DNA from: [Phialemoniopsis] sp. UDSM-2020
Taxonomy: Eukaryota; Ascomycota; Sordariomycetes; Thyridiales; Thyridiaceae
Direction: 5' to 3'
Assembly: GCA_018873225.1 (NCBI GenBank)
Contig: JAEILZ010000003.1
Coordinates: 4,898,001-4,962,000 of the forward strand
Length of the DNA: 64,000 bases
In this document: piece after piece, positions 1 to 9,822 of the stretch
Layout of the letters: the number at the start of each line of letters is the position of its first letter
Position numbering within the stretch: the stretch's first letter is position 1
Translations under genes and position numbers: made by a program
Notes under the pieces: model-generated
Database searches by the model: none
The model's input: only the letters and a program-made list of their open reading frames with translations
What the model was told of the DNA's origin: nothing

Positions 1-507
1 GCCCTGGCATCGGAATTGATCGTGAGCCGCTTGCTGTTCTACCAGGACATGATCCGCAATCTCAGCAGCCGCGCTTCTTCCAACAGACAGAGACTCCAGA
101 ACGAGATCGAGCTGGTCTTCAATCTCGTAGCCCAACAGGAGGCCAGGGCTTCCGTCCAGATTGGACGCGCCGCACGCGCCGACAGCGCAGCCATGAGAAC
201 GATAGCGTTCATCACTTTGACATTTCTCCCGCCCACGTTCATCTGCGCAGTCTTCAGCATGTCGTTCTTTGACTTCGACGCTCCGACTGGCATTTGGTCG
301 GTCTCGGACGAGTTTTGGCGGTTCTGGGCCGTCGTAGTGCCTGTCACTGCATGTACGACGCTGCTCTGGTTTGGCTGGTCGTGGATTCACCCCATACCGA
401 TCGGGGATACGACTCGTGAAGAGGTCGCATCAGGAGACGGGAAGAAGATGTTCAAGATGTGTAGACGGCTTGGTGTCAGGAATAGAGGGACGACCTTTTC
501 GGTCTGA
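1..507 (+). CDS. CorA-like Mg2+ transporter-type membrane protein, C-terminal part
   Basis: The reading frame is open to the left edge, so the 5' part lies outside the window; only about 168 C-terminal residues are seen. They begin with a charged helical stretch (RQRLQNEIELVFNLVAQQEA), then two membrane helices, TIAFITLTFLPPTFICAVF and WAVVVPVTACTTLLWFGW, joined by a short loop with F-S-M-S-F-F, and end with a short hydrophilic tail. This stalk plus two-helix hairpin is the C-terminus of the CorA family; many fungal members carry FSMxxF in place of the bacterial G-M-N signature. The protein would sit in the plasma membrane or vacuole, but without the pore signature ion transport is not assured. 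Family call is good; function is uncertain. Confidence 0.7.
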   Translation, partial: ALASELIVSRLLFYQDMIRNLSSRASSNRQRLQNEIELVFNLVAQQEARASVQIGRAARADSAAMRTIAFITLTFLPPTFICAVFSMSFFDFDAPTGIWSVSDEFWRFWAVVVPVTACTTLLWFGWSWIHPIPIGDTTREEVASGDGKKMFKMCRRLGVRNRGTTFSV

Positions 508-697
508 TTTAAGCATGATTGAACGCGAAGCCATACTGGCGAACATATTCCCCTAGCTTTTCACTTTGTTTACATAATGTCACAGCAGTGCTATTCAGAG
601 ACTCTTCTTGGATCTGATAAAGGGACGGATATTCTAGAAACCGCCGTAACTCACGATTTATGATTTTTCGACTTACTACAAGTCTAATTTCTATTCT

Positions 698-2916
698 TTA
701 TAGCCTAGACTGGCAACACGATGCAGGCTGTGACTCCTCACCGGTGTACAAAACACTCTTGTTCCTGTCCTGCGTAGACACCGCGACATCTAGGCCAGGG
801 TTACCCGAAAAGAAGTTGACGGGCTTCAGACCGACCATCAGCTTCTCATTCGGCATCACCGGCCAGTCCTCAATGCGAGGGTTGTGCGTTGAGCCAAAGG
901 TGTGCCATATGACGATATCCTCATCCCGCACTGACTGTGCCACACTTGTGGCCCGGCGCTTCGCGATGACAGAAGCCAAGCCGTCGCCGCCTGCCGACTG
1001 CATGGTGTACTTGCCGGCGGGGAAGTGGTCATTGTCCGTGTACCGCGTCACCCAGACAGCGTGCTGCGCGTACTCGGACCGCTTTGCGTGGTAAGAGTCC
1101 GGGTGCGAGAGCAGCATCTGGCTGTAGAACGGCATGAGCTTGAACCCCACCGGCGTGCCGGTGATCGGGTTGGTCTTGCTCTCGTTGACAAACTTGAAGG
1201 TGCGAGCCTTGGTGAAGTCGAGGTCGAAGCCGCCTTCTTCCTCGATAGTTCGGCTTTCTGTCACGTAGCCTACTCCAAATGGGTTGTGAACAGTGGGATC
1301 GTTGACGGGAAGTGACTTTGACTCTTCGACGACCAAGGAGTTTTTGTGGCCGTCGATGGCAGGGTCGATGCGTAGGCTGAAGAGATGCTGATGATACGGC
1401 GCGAGGACACCGGGCGCCACTACGGTACCGTACGAAACTTTGTCCTTGACGTCGACATCGTGGGGCACCGTGGAGAGGATGCCGGTAGCGCGGACCTCGT
1501 AAAAGATGGATGCATCCTGGTGGAACTGCCACGCGAAGATGTACTCGTAGTTGCTGACGGTGATGATTGTCTGAAGGACCAGTACGCGCGAGCGAGTGAC
1601 GACTGCGTTCCCCGTGCGGAAGTTGGTGTGCTTCCACAAGATGCCGTCATCTTGTTCATGGCAGCAGACAACATTGGGCATCTTCAGGGGTTCACCCGAT
1701 GGCGTGTTGTGATAAGCATCAAAGTACTTGATAGTTCCTTGGTTTCATGTCAGCTTTCACGCCCTGAGCTACAAAGTCCAGATTACCTTACCGAGACAGT
1801 CGCAGCCAAGCTGCAGATTGTTGGCATTGAGACCAGCGCCATCGTTGCCCAGATCGAACGCGGCCTTGCGGGGGTACGGGGCACGCGGGTCTCCATACGG
1901 CACAAACATCTCCGCAAGAGACAGACGGTAGAAGAGGCTTCGGCCGTCGTAGCGGATATCGTGAAGAGTAAGACCCTCACGGTAGTTGAAGCCCACCCTG
2001 AAACTCCATTTCTCCCACTTGAGATGGTTGCCTTGGATGCGGAAAGACGGCCCTTCGGGCTGGATCACTTGGTATGGCTTGGTGGTTGTCCTTGGATTTG
2101 GCCTCAAGTCAGGATGATACTCGCTTGCGGCTGTGGGGTGAATCCTTCGGCGGTCGAAGGGCTTTTTTTCGTGGTTGATTCTCTCGTGTGGCTTGGTCGG
2201 TAGCCTGTAGATCTTCGTGACCTTCAGGTCCTCCGAGACCTCGGCACAGATGTCCAGAGGGTACGCATAATAGTTGGCGTCAGGGTTCTCAAGGAGACGC
2301 AGATAGAACCAACACTATATACTGTCAGCTATAGACTCGAAGGTCCAAGAGTCGACCGTGACCTACCATCGTCACCCGAGTCGACATGTCGTTCATGCCA
2401 TCGGTCGCATAAGCCCAGGGTTCAACTACCGGTGTGGCGCCGGCTGGCAAATTGAGGCTGCGAATCTCGGCCTGAACGTCCTCGTTTGCCAGACAGGCGG
2501 CCTCCACGGCCTTCATGTAGTTGGCGTCGATGTAGGAATGCTTGCCCTCGACATGCTGCTTCTGGATGACCTTCTCCTCGTCGAGGTCGACGTAGAGCTC
2601 AAACAGCTGGTTCTCATTCCCGTTGCCCTTGACGACGACTTCGACCCGGGCGCGGCGGGTCGGAACATGTCCAATGGGCTGTCTGTGGTGCTCTTTCTCA
2701 AGGTAGGCAATCATTTGCTTCTTGGGCGGCTCGAGCAGTGTGATCACTCGAAAGTTGGGCTCCTGCCCGCCAAAGTGCGGGCGCACAATCCTCGCAGCCT
2801 AGAAGATAGCGCCATCAGTAAATGCGCGAGAAGTTCATCAAGCAATTGATTGAGGTAGAACGCACTCTTGTGATCTCCTCGGGAGCGAGGGGGTCAAATG
2901 GGTGAGGCGAAGCCAT
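698..2916 (-). CDS. Copper amine oxidase (primary-amine oxidase), peroxisomal
   Basis: Four exons: 2916-2866, 2798-2367, 2314-1792 and 1737-698, giving 681 residues, a normal length for the family. It oxidises primary amines to aldehydes with release of ammonia and H2O2. The topaquinone site is T-V-S-N-Y-E-Y, with the modified Tyr near residue 399; the catalytic-base Asp lies in AAFDLGNDG near residue 315; copper-ligand histidines are in PYHQHLFSLRID and near WHTFGSTHNPR. The first exon (MASPHPFDPLAPEEITR) is typical of the fungal/yeast type and shows no signal peptide. The protein ends in Gln-Ser-Arg-Leu, a peroxisomal PTS1-type tripeptide. It is divergent from the aldehyde dehydrogenase at 3779, sharing an 860-bp intergenic region, which suggests aldehyde produced here is handed to that enzyme. 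Splice phases all agree. Confidence 0.93.
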
Positions 2917-3147
2917 TGTCTCCCTGCAGCACACAGCTTAGTCAATGTCTCCAATCATTGGCGTTAGAGCTCAGTGCGGACTCGAACAAAGATGCCTACC
3001 ACGTCAAGGTCGTCCTCCTTTACGTTGGTGCTCTTAAATAGCAGGACGACAACAGACCTTTGCTATGAAGTTTCTGACTCGCTACGCGAGAAACAATAAG
3101 CAGTGGCACCGAGTCTTGGATTCAAAATGGCCTCATCATGGGCCAGC

Positions 3148-3240
3148 CTTTACCTTTGGGGGGGTATGCTCGCCGAAGGCCGGAGACCATACCTTTGGAG
3201 GTTATGAAGGGCCGCTCGCGTCTTGCCTCCAAAGGTAAAG
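3148..3240. repeat. Inverted/direct repeat with 38-bp periodicity (possible MITE remnant)
   Basis: ACCTTTGG occurs at 3153 and 3191 in direct orientation and its complement CCAAAGGT at 3229, so the three copies are spaced exactly 38 bp apart. The outer copies extend to a perfect 12-bp inverted repeat (CTTTACCTTTGG 3148-3159, CCAAAGGTAAAG 3229-3240) with partly matching flanks. A looser copy (CTAAAGGTAGT) lies near 3310. It could be a small terminal-inverted-repeat element remnant or a set of regulator sites. No target-site duplication was identified. Confidence 0.5.
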
Positions 3241-3449
3241 CCCAGCCAGCACAAGACGCCAGCAAAGTTTCAGTGTGTCATGTGGGTTTTTATAGCGCTG
3301 ATCGGCCCTCTAAAGGTAGTCCCAGGCGAGCGCGCCGCAGGCAAGCGGGCCAAAGGAGCTCAGCGGTGCTGTTCCATTTCCGCGCCTCCGCATCTAACTT
3401 CGCGCCCGCGTAACTGGCGGGCATCGGCATGATTGGCCGGTTCAAAGTC

Positions 3450-3461
3450 GGCGGATCCGCC
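3450..3461. promoter_or_regulatory. Perfect 12-bp palindrome GGCGGATCCGCC
   Basis: The palindrome contains CGG-N2-CCG, the everted/inverted triplet arrangement bound by Zn2Cys6 dimers. It lies about 320 bp upstream of the aldehyde dehydrogenase start. A Zn2Cys6 gene lies about 6 kb away; direct binding is only a guess. Confidence 0.35.
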
Positions 3462-3778
3462 TACTGATGGCACCCTTACGTATCACAGCATCTCGGAAAC
3501 CGACTGCAACTACCTCATGTTGAAGCAGGACGTCGTTCCACAGAACATGGCGCACCGGATGTTTTGGGCCAGGCGGGTTACTCTGGGGCTTGATGAGGTA
3601 ACATGGCTTACACAGTTGAAAAGCGTTATGAGGTCCAGCTCGATCGGGATTAGGTATTCAAAAGCTTGAATTGGAAATCTTGACTGCTTGAACAACTTCA
3701 AGGGACCCATCTTCCTACTAAGCAAAGTAACCCATCTTCTACTCTCATCTCGAAAAGCTTAACCTCTGTACTGGAATC

Positions 3779-5471
3779 ATGACGAGACAGTTGCCATTCC
3801 AGGTACATGTACAAACATCAATCCCATTTCACTACTTCACAGGCAGGACTAACATGCCAATAGCTGGACGACGACTCTCTTCTCCACCAGAAATCTCTTC
3901 TCAATGGACAATGGGCTTCATCAAAGTCTGGCGCCAGCTTTGAAGTGGAAGGTACAGAGTGCCCCTCGATGGACTCGTCGAATTGTGAGAGTAGAGGTGG
4001 TACTAACTTTATGTCACCTGACCAGATCCCGGGAGTCGCCAGACTTTTGCATCTTGCCCAACAAACAAAGGGGAGGATGTGGATGAGTTTGTAACCACAG
4101 CAGAGGCGGCGTTTCTTCAATACCGGCATGTCAACCCACGGGTGCGAGCGAAGATGCTCCTCGAGTGGCACCGGCTCATCACTGCCGCAAAAGAGGACAT
4201 CGCCAAGCTGGTCACATACGAGACGGGCAAGCCTCTCAGCGAGGCCCGTGGCGAGGTCGACTATGCTCTGGGCTTTGCTTGGTGGTTCGCAGGAGAGGCA
4301 GAGCGGATTCGGGGGTCAGTTGCGATTCCGTCTGTCTCTGAGCGACGTACCATTGTCATCAAACAGCCCATCGGCGTCTGTGTAGCTCTGGTGCCATGGA
4401 ATTTTCCCGTGGCGATGATCATCCGCAAAGTCGCTGCTGCTCTAGCCGCCGGCTGCGCTATCATCGTAAAGCCATCTCCTGAAACTCCATTGAGCACACT
4501 AGCTCTTGCAGACCTGGCTCTACGAGCCGGCTTTCCCGCTGGGGTGTTCAATGTCATTACTACGGACAACGAAAACACACCATCCGTCAGCGAGGCACTT
4601 TGCAAGCACGCTCTCGTCCGCAAGGTGAGCTTTACCGGAAGCACGGCGATAGGGCGGATTGTGGCACGCCACTGCTCCGAGGGCCTCAAGAAAGTCACCA
4701 TGGAGCTGGGAGGTAATTGCCCGTTCATCATTTTCGACGATGGAGACCTCGACCAAGCAGTAGCGGCTTTGATGATTCTCAAGTGGCGCACGGCTGGCCA
4801 AGCCTGCACGCACGCGAACAGGGTGTACGTGCAGAGCGGTGTGTACGACAGATTTTCGCAGAAGATGCTTCAGGCTACTCAGAAGCTCCGAATTGGTCAC
4901 GGCGCCGATCCCAGCACCGATATGGGTGCCCTGACAACGTCTCGGGGCATCGAAAAGCTTGAGAGACATGTCGCTGATGCTGTCTCGAAAGGCGGCAAGG
5001 TGTTGTGCGGGGGCAAGGTTCCTAAACAGCTTAACGGTTACTTCTTCGAACCAACCATCATTTCTGGCATGACCTCGTCCATGATGACGACGACGGAGGA
5101 GATCTTCGGACCTTTATTGGGATTGTACAAATTCGAAACCGAAGAGGAGGTCGTCAAAGCGGCCAATGATACCTCCATGGGACTTGCGTCTTATTTCTTC
5201 ACAAAGGACGTAGACCGGACTTGGAGACTGCTCGAGAGACTTGAAGCAGGGATGGTTGGCATGAATACAGGTACGGTTTATCCTTTTCAAAGTTGACTTC
5301 GGAAGTGGTTCACTAATTGTGTCAACAGGTAATGCGTCTGGCGCAGAATCGCCGTTTGGCGGAATCAAGGAATCTGGATATGGAAAGGAAGCGGGAAAGG
5401 ACGTTGCCATCGAAGAGTATCTGATTCAGAAAACTGGTACTCTGACCATTGGAAATATATCCAAATTGTGA
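3779..5471 (+). CDS. Aldehyde dehydrogenase, succinate-semialdehyde dehydrogenase type
   Basis: Four exons: 3779-3802, 3864-3951, 4026-5270 and 5329-5471, giving 499 residues. The first exon encodes only 8 residues. The family is NAD(P)-dependent ALDH, oxidising an aldehyde to the acid. The catalytic Glu is in MELGGNCPF (about residue 264) and the catalytic Cys in AGQACTHAN (about 298); the cofactor region has LVPWNFPVAMIIRK and FTGST. The C-terminal ESPFGGIKESGYGKE is typical of SSADH-like (ALDH5) enzymes. The same subfamily includes bacterial enzymes acting on aspartate semialdehyde, so the exact substrate is open. A branch site (GACTAAC) precedes the first acceptor. It is divergent from the amine oxidase, whose aldehyde products are plausible substrates. 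No targeting peptide is obvious. Confidence 0.93.
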
Positions 5472-6496
5472 TATCATAAATCGAGACAACAGAGCACAGT
5501 TAACAACTGCGAATGGTGCAAACTTGAATTCGTGACAATTCGTGGTGGATATTCAAACCTCTAGCCTTTGACAGCCAGATGCAGGATGCAACAAGTGTAT
5601 CACAAGAAGCTCGGACGACTTCGGATTGACGTGTTTTAATTGTCAACTCTATCAAAGAATAATGGAAAAAAGGAACTAGTTTAGGTGAGAGTAGTGCTTT
5701 CAAGGTTTGTCTCTTTCTAACGCAGCGAGAGGTATGGTCTGGTGAAGCCATTGACCAGACGCAAATACCATGGACTACTTTACTTGGAGGTACTTTTGAT
5801 ATTGTCCCAGAAAGCCGGAGTAGATTATCCACAGTAGTGTCTACGGCGCCAAGTTCTGCCTCTTGCAGCTACGTAATTCTGCTGGTGGCTTTTGCCTTTT
5901 AGGATTCTTATCTCTAGCAGGGCTAGAACGCGGGGAACTCAGTGGGGCGTACATTATTTTGAGCGAGTGCCGCTGCATACGCCCTGTGATCAGAATTGAG
6001 GCAAGTCCCTGCACAGTAGTCCGGAACTTTAGTCGTATTTCAGTTATCGGACAGATGGCATCTTCAAGCAGGATTTAAAAGGCGTTATCGCTGTGGGGAT
6101 CGCGGGGTAGTTCAACAATGTGAGGCCTGTCGCAATGGTGTTGAACTGGCCGCCGCATACGCCTAAAGCATCTGGACGTCAGTGCTGTAATTAGGTCTGA
6201 ATACTCGGAATAAGGTGTCTTTCTCCGATCTGAAGAGAACCCGTCTGCGGCCGACCGGCGACGGGGTTGTGTATTGTAATTAGTTCATTGATTGGTCAAC
6301 GGCCTTCACCATCTCGAGGTTGGCAAAGAAATATGCATGAACTACTTCGTGCCCGTCCAGTACAGCATCTATAAAACTTACCCGAATAAATCACGTTATA
6401 ACGCGCGGTATCAGACAATTCACATTCTACTCTGGCTCTACCTATTCATATTTCCTTCAGCCTTCACGACATTCCAACCAACAGTAATCATTCACC
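5472..6496. promoter_or_regulatory. Upstream region of the M24 gene with repeated GCCGC..CATACGCC motif
   Basis: This 1-kb non-coding stretch holds GCCGCTGCATACGCC (5969-5983) and GGCCGCCGCATACGCC (6148-6163), 180 bp apart in the same orientation. A close relative, GGCCGCCCGATACGCC, is at 11497-11512 between the regulator and permease genes. These are candidate shared regulator sites. No gene was recognised here. Confidence 0.4.
6370..6376 (+). promoter_or_regulatory. TATA box (TATAAAA)
   Basis: TATAAAA lies about 125 bp upstream of the ATG at 6497, followed by a pyrimidine-rich leader with CACC just before the ATG. Confidence 0.5.
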
Positions 6497-7855
6497 ATGG
6501 TCCCAGTCAAGAAGCCCGAGCCATTCAAGAAGGTTCTGCACTTCAGCGTTGAGGAGTTGCAGGGGAGACGCAATCGCGCTCTAGAGCTCATGAAGCGGGA
6601 GAATCTTGATGGTTTTCTGATGACCAAGCAAGAGTCTATTTACTACTTCACGGGGTTTGACACCTTTGGCTATGTCTTCTTCCAGGCCATGTACTTCCAC
6701 AGCGATGGTCGCATGCGGTTGATCACACGCGCCCCTGACTTACGCCAAGCCCTCTACACCTCCATTCTCGAGAAGAAGGACATCATGATCCGGCCAGACC
6801 TCGCTGACGCCAACCCCGTCGCGCTAGTTCCGCAGGTGCTGAAGGAGTTCGGAATCAACTCATCGTCCAAGAAGATTGGCTACGAGCCTGATTCGTGCAC
6901 TCTCAACCTCCGCATCGGCAAATTGCTCCTCGAGGCCGTCGAAGGAGTGTGCACTCTCGTCGACCACAGCACTCTGTTCGGCCGGGAGCTGCGCATAGTC
7001 AAGTCCGAGGCAGAGATGCGCAAGATCCGCAAGGCCGCGTATCTCGTAGACTTTGCCCTTGTCCGCGCCCTCAAGGTCGCCAAGCCGGGCGCTTACGAGG
7101 GTGACTTGTGGCGCGAGATCGTCGGCACCGTCTATGAGGGCGGCGGTGACGATCCGGCCAATGAGAACATCCTCGTCTCAGGAAACAAGGCTGTGCTCAC
7201 TCGATACTCAACCGGCAAGGCCAAGATCGACCGGCAGGTGACGCTCGAGCACGCGGGAGTGTACAAGCACTACCATGCATGCCTGATGCGCACGATACCG
7301 CTGGGAGGAATCACAAAGCTGGCGAGGCGCATGCACGAAGTGAACGTCTTACAGATGAAGGCTGCAATGGATGCCCTCAAGCCTGGCAGAGAGATCGGCG
7401 ACGTGTTCGAAGCCTATGCCCGCGTCGCCGACGAGAATGGCTTCCGCGAACAGAGACTTGACGCCTGCGGGTACAGCATGGGCGCCACGTTCTCCCCGAC
7501 CTGGATGGACTACCCCATGTTCATGCGCGGGCAGAAGGTGATCGCCAAGAAGGGTATGGTGTTCTTCATCCACATCATCCTCATGGATATGGCCACCGAT
7601 ACGGCTAGCTCGGTCGGCCAGACGGTCGAGGTCACGGACGACGGGTGTGTCTCGCTGTCTAAGCTGCCCTTCTGCCTTACGCGCAAGCAGACTATTGCGG
7701 CCTGGAAGAAGATCCGTAAGGAGGACTACGGGTTCACGGCTGAGGAAGAGGATGAAGGGGAGAACCTCCAAGACGTTGAGCTTTCTGATGGAGATGTTGA
7801 TGCCGAGGATTACGAGGTGGAATATGACTTCAGCGATTACACACCCGCTGCGTAG
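6497..7855 (+). CDS. M24/creatinase-fold hydrolase, ectoine-hydrolase-like, with acidic tail
   Basis: Intronless, 452 residues; the start has a good context (CACCATGG). The N-terminal creatinase domain includes SIYYFTGFDTFGYVFFQ and TRAPDLRQALYTS; the C-terminal pita-bread domain has HAGVYKHYHACLMRT and GYSMGATFSPTWMDYP. In metal-dependent M24 peptidases these positions carry the Asp, Asp, His, Glu, Glu ligands; here they are replaced (ACLMRT for SDLTRT, GYSMG for GHGIG, FFIHII where Glu is expected). That pattern is shared with creatinase and bacterial ectoine hydrolase (DoeA/EutD), which open C-N bonds of small molecules rather than peptides. The last ~40 residues are strongly acidic (EEEDEGENLQDVELSDGD), unusual for the family. 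It converges on an M20 deacylase. Substrate is inferred, not shown. The bacterial-like sequence and lack of introns would fit ancient transfer. Confidence 0.85.
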   Translation: MVPVKKPEPFKKVLHFSVEELQGRRNRALELMKRENLDGFLMTKQESIYYFTGFDTFGYVFFQAMYFHSDGRMRLITRAPDLRQALYTSILEKKDIMIRPDLADANPVALVPQVLKEFGINSSSKKIGYEPDSCTLNLRIGKLLLEAVEGVCTLVDHSTLFGRELRIVKSEAEMRKIRKAAYLVDFALVRALKVAKPGAYEGDLWREIVGTVYEGGGDDPANENILVSGNKAVLTRYSTGKAKIDRQVTLEHAGVYKHYHACLMRTIPLGGITKLARRMHEVNVLQMKAAMDALKPGREIGDVFEAYARVADENGFREQRLDACGYSMGATFSPTWMDYPMFMRGQKVIAKKGMVFFIHIILMDMATDTASSVGQTVEVTDDGCVSLSKLPFCLTRKQTIAAWKKIRKEDYGFTAEEEDEGENLQDVELSDGDVDAEDYEVEYDFSDYTPAA

Positions 7856-8096
7856 ATAGATCTAGTACCCCTATGGTAACAAAGAAAGTGTCCCACTCGT
7901 AATGACGCGGTTTTATGCAATATGACTTAAGTGATGAGGACGTTGCGATGTCTCTTGCATGGCCCAATTCAAACCTGAAGCTTAACGGGGTTAGGAAGAT
8001 AGAAACATTAGGGAAGCTTCGGTGAGGGATCCCACAGTGGACTAATCCGGTCTTCATTTTTGGACAGTATAAATAAAGTTGTATTGGTATTGACTC
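7856..8096. other. Convergent 3' intergenic region
   Basis: 241 bp between the stop codons of the M24 and M20 genes, AT-rich towards 8080; presumably both 3' UTRs. No further feature seen. Confidence 0.4.
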
Positions 8097-9284
8097 TTAT
8101 TTACAAAATTCTTCAACAATGCCAACAAATGCCTCCGCGAGTTGCCGGACGGAGTCTACTTCGACCCATTCCGTTTTGGCGTGGAGACCGTAACCCTTTG
8201 GCCCCCAGATCAGCCCAGGAATTCCTACCTCATCCATCAAGGCCATGTCTGTCCAGTATGTCTCGCCCTTGATGATCGGCTCTGCACCGGTCGCCTTGGA
8301 AGCGTGTTTGGCGACAAGCTGGACGAAGCTGTCGTCCTTGGCAATAAAGTACGGGGATCGCGAGAAGGTTGACCGTAGCTCAAATTTGAAGTTCGGGACA
8401 GTGGTAGCAATTCTCTCGAGGATCGCAAGTAGCTCAAGTCTCACAGTCTCTGCTGTCTCTCCCGCTATCGTCCGACGCTCAACAGAAATGGAGCAAAGCG
8501 CCGGATACGAGGCGATCTCCTCGCCACCGCGGATGATCCCGACATGAATGTTCGGTGCTCCAGTCTCGGGCTTGTCGTCGCCAAATCGCCGCTGGAGCTC
8601 TTCGGCATGGCGATCGAGCTCGACGAGAAAGTAACCGGCCTTGCAGACAGCATCGACGCCCAGGTCCGCGCGGGAACCGTGACACGCCACCCCGTAGATG
8701 TCGACCTCGAACAGGGCAAAGCCCTTGTGCGTGTTGATCATGGCCATCTCGGTGGGCTCCGCCACGAGGGCTGCGTCCGCTCGCCACCCTGCCCTGAGCA
8801 CCTGTTCAGTTCCTCGGCTTTCTGACTCCTCGTCCGCGACTGCAGCGAGGATCACGTCGCCGCGGAGGTTCTTCGACTTGGCGCTGGCAAGGGCGAGCAT
8901 ACTCGCAGCGAGGCCGCTCTTCATATCGGCAGTGCCGCGGCCGTATATGTTGCCGTCGATAATCTCGCCGCTCAGTGGGTCGCCTTCGTAGCCCAACAGC
9001 GTTACAGTGTCCATGTGCCCATTGAGCATAAGACTCTTGCCGCCACCGGAGCCACGGACGATGCCAATGACGGAAGGCCGGCTGGGACAAGGCTCGATCC
9101 AATGTGTTTCGATATCGCGATGCTCAAGCCAGGCAGTGATGTACTTGGCGATTTCGGTCTCACCCGGCCCGGGCACTGAGCCGAAGTCGGGATTAGAGGA
9201 GTCAATTTGCACCAGCGTTTGTGTAAGAGCAATGACATCATTGCACGCAACGTCGCTCGTCGTAGCATTGGCTCGATGGGTCAT
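8097..9284 (-). CDS. M20 metallohydrolase, acetylornithine deacetylase (ArgE)/DapE-like
   Basis: Intronless, 395 residues, close to the usual length of ArgE/ACY1 deacylases. The di-zinc signature is complete: NGHMDTV (His and Asp), GRGTADMKSG (bridging Asp), VADEESESRG (catalytic and ligand Glu), AEPTE (ligand), and a C-terminal His in YGLHAKTEW. A lid/dimerisation domain lies between, including HVGIIRGGEEIASYP. No signal or mitochondrial peptide is evident, so the protein is probably cytosolic. Such enzymes remove acyl groups (acetyl, formyl, succinyl) from amino-acid nitrogen. It is convergent with the M24 hydrolase, consistent with deacylating that enzyme's product. In bacterial ectoine breakdown the corresponding step is done by DoeB, a different family, so the parallel is functional only. 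Confidence 0.9.
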   Translation of the reverse strand: MTHRANATTSDVACNDVIALTQTLVQIDSSNPDFGSVPGPGETEIAKYITAWLEHRDIETHWIEPCPSRPSVIGIVRGSGGGKSLMLNGHMDTVTLLGYEGDPLSGEIIDGNIYGRGTADMKSGLAASMLALASAKSKNLRGDVILAAVADEESESRGTEQVLRAGWRADAALVAEPTEMAMINTHKGFALFEVDIYGVACHGSRADLGVDAVCKAGYFLVELDRHAEELQRRFGDDKPETGAPNIHVGIIRGGEEIASYPALCSISVERRTIAGETAETVRLELLAILERIATTVPNFKFELRSTFSRSPYFIAKDDSFVQLVAKHASKATGAEPIIKGETYWTDMALMDEVGIPGLIWGPKGYGLHAKTEWVEVDSVRQLAEAFVGIVEEFCK

Positions 9285-9822
9285 GGTGACAAGAATTCAA
9301 GAGATTCAGGGGTGATTAGTTGGCAGCATCTGTGAGGTGCCGGACGTAGCTTGGTCTTCTATCTCGTCTCTACATGCCCGTAATAGGGGAGCAGATTATC
9401 CGATCTTGCGAGGGCGCCAGCTTGAAATTGATACAGAGGGATAATGGGTATAATCGAATGTCTGCTCAAAACTCGGTTTACGTAGTCCGAGTGCTATGGA
9501 AAGATGTCGGGGCTCAAGGGCAGGGATTCACACCACCACGAATCCTTGGGTATTAGCAGTAGTCTTCTTTCTATTGGCTCTTGATAAGCCCACCAATGCA
9601 ACCCACCTCGAACCAGGAGATCTAGATCGGGGCCGGGCGGTGATTACCCGCCAGATGCGCCGCATAATGATCCACCACCCTTGAAGCGCAGTGAAGATAG
9701 TGACCCATTCAGAAGCTCAACATTCTTTGACAATCAATAGATACGTCATTGTTTACATTGTTTGTACTTCTGGTGCAGGTAATAACAGGTAACAAGTGGC
9801 AAAATGATATAGCCGTGATAAG
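9285..9822. promoter_or_regulatory. Region between M20 start and regulator 3' end
   Basis: 538 bp. GGGCGGTGATTACCCGCC near 9636-9653 contains CGG-N7-CCG, a Zn2Cys6-type spaced inverted triplet, about 350 bp upstream of the M20 start. No gene recognised. Confidence 0.35.

Larger units (their letters stand above)
2917..3778. promoter_or_regulatory. Divergent promoter region, amine oxidase / aldehyde dehydrogenase
   Basis: This 862-bp stretch separates two divergent catabolic genes. It holds the repeat at 3148-3240 and the palindrome at 3450-3461, each listed separately. No convincing gene was seen; short frames near 3138-3669 lack family features. Confidence 0.5.

Noticed and set aside
1385..2203. 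272-codon plus-strand open frame opposite the amine oxidase
   Set aside because: It spans an intron and splice sites of a well-supported minus-strand gene and has no domain of its own.
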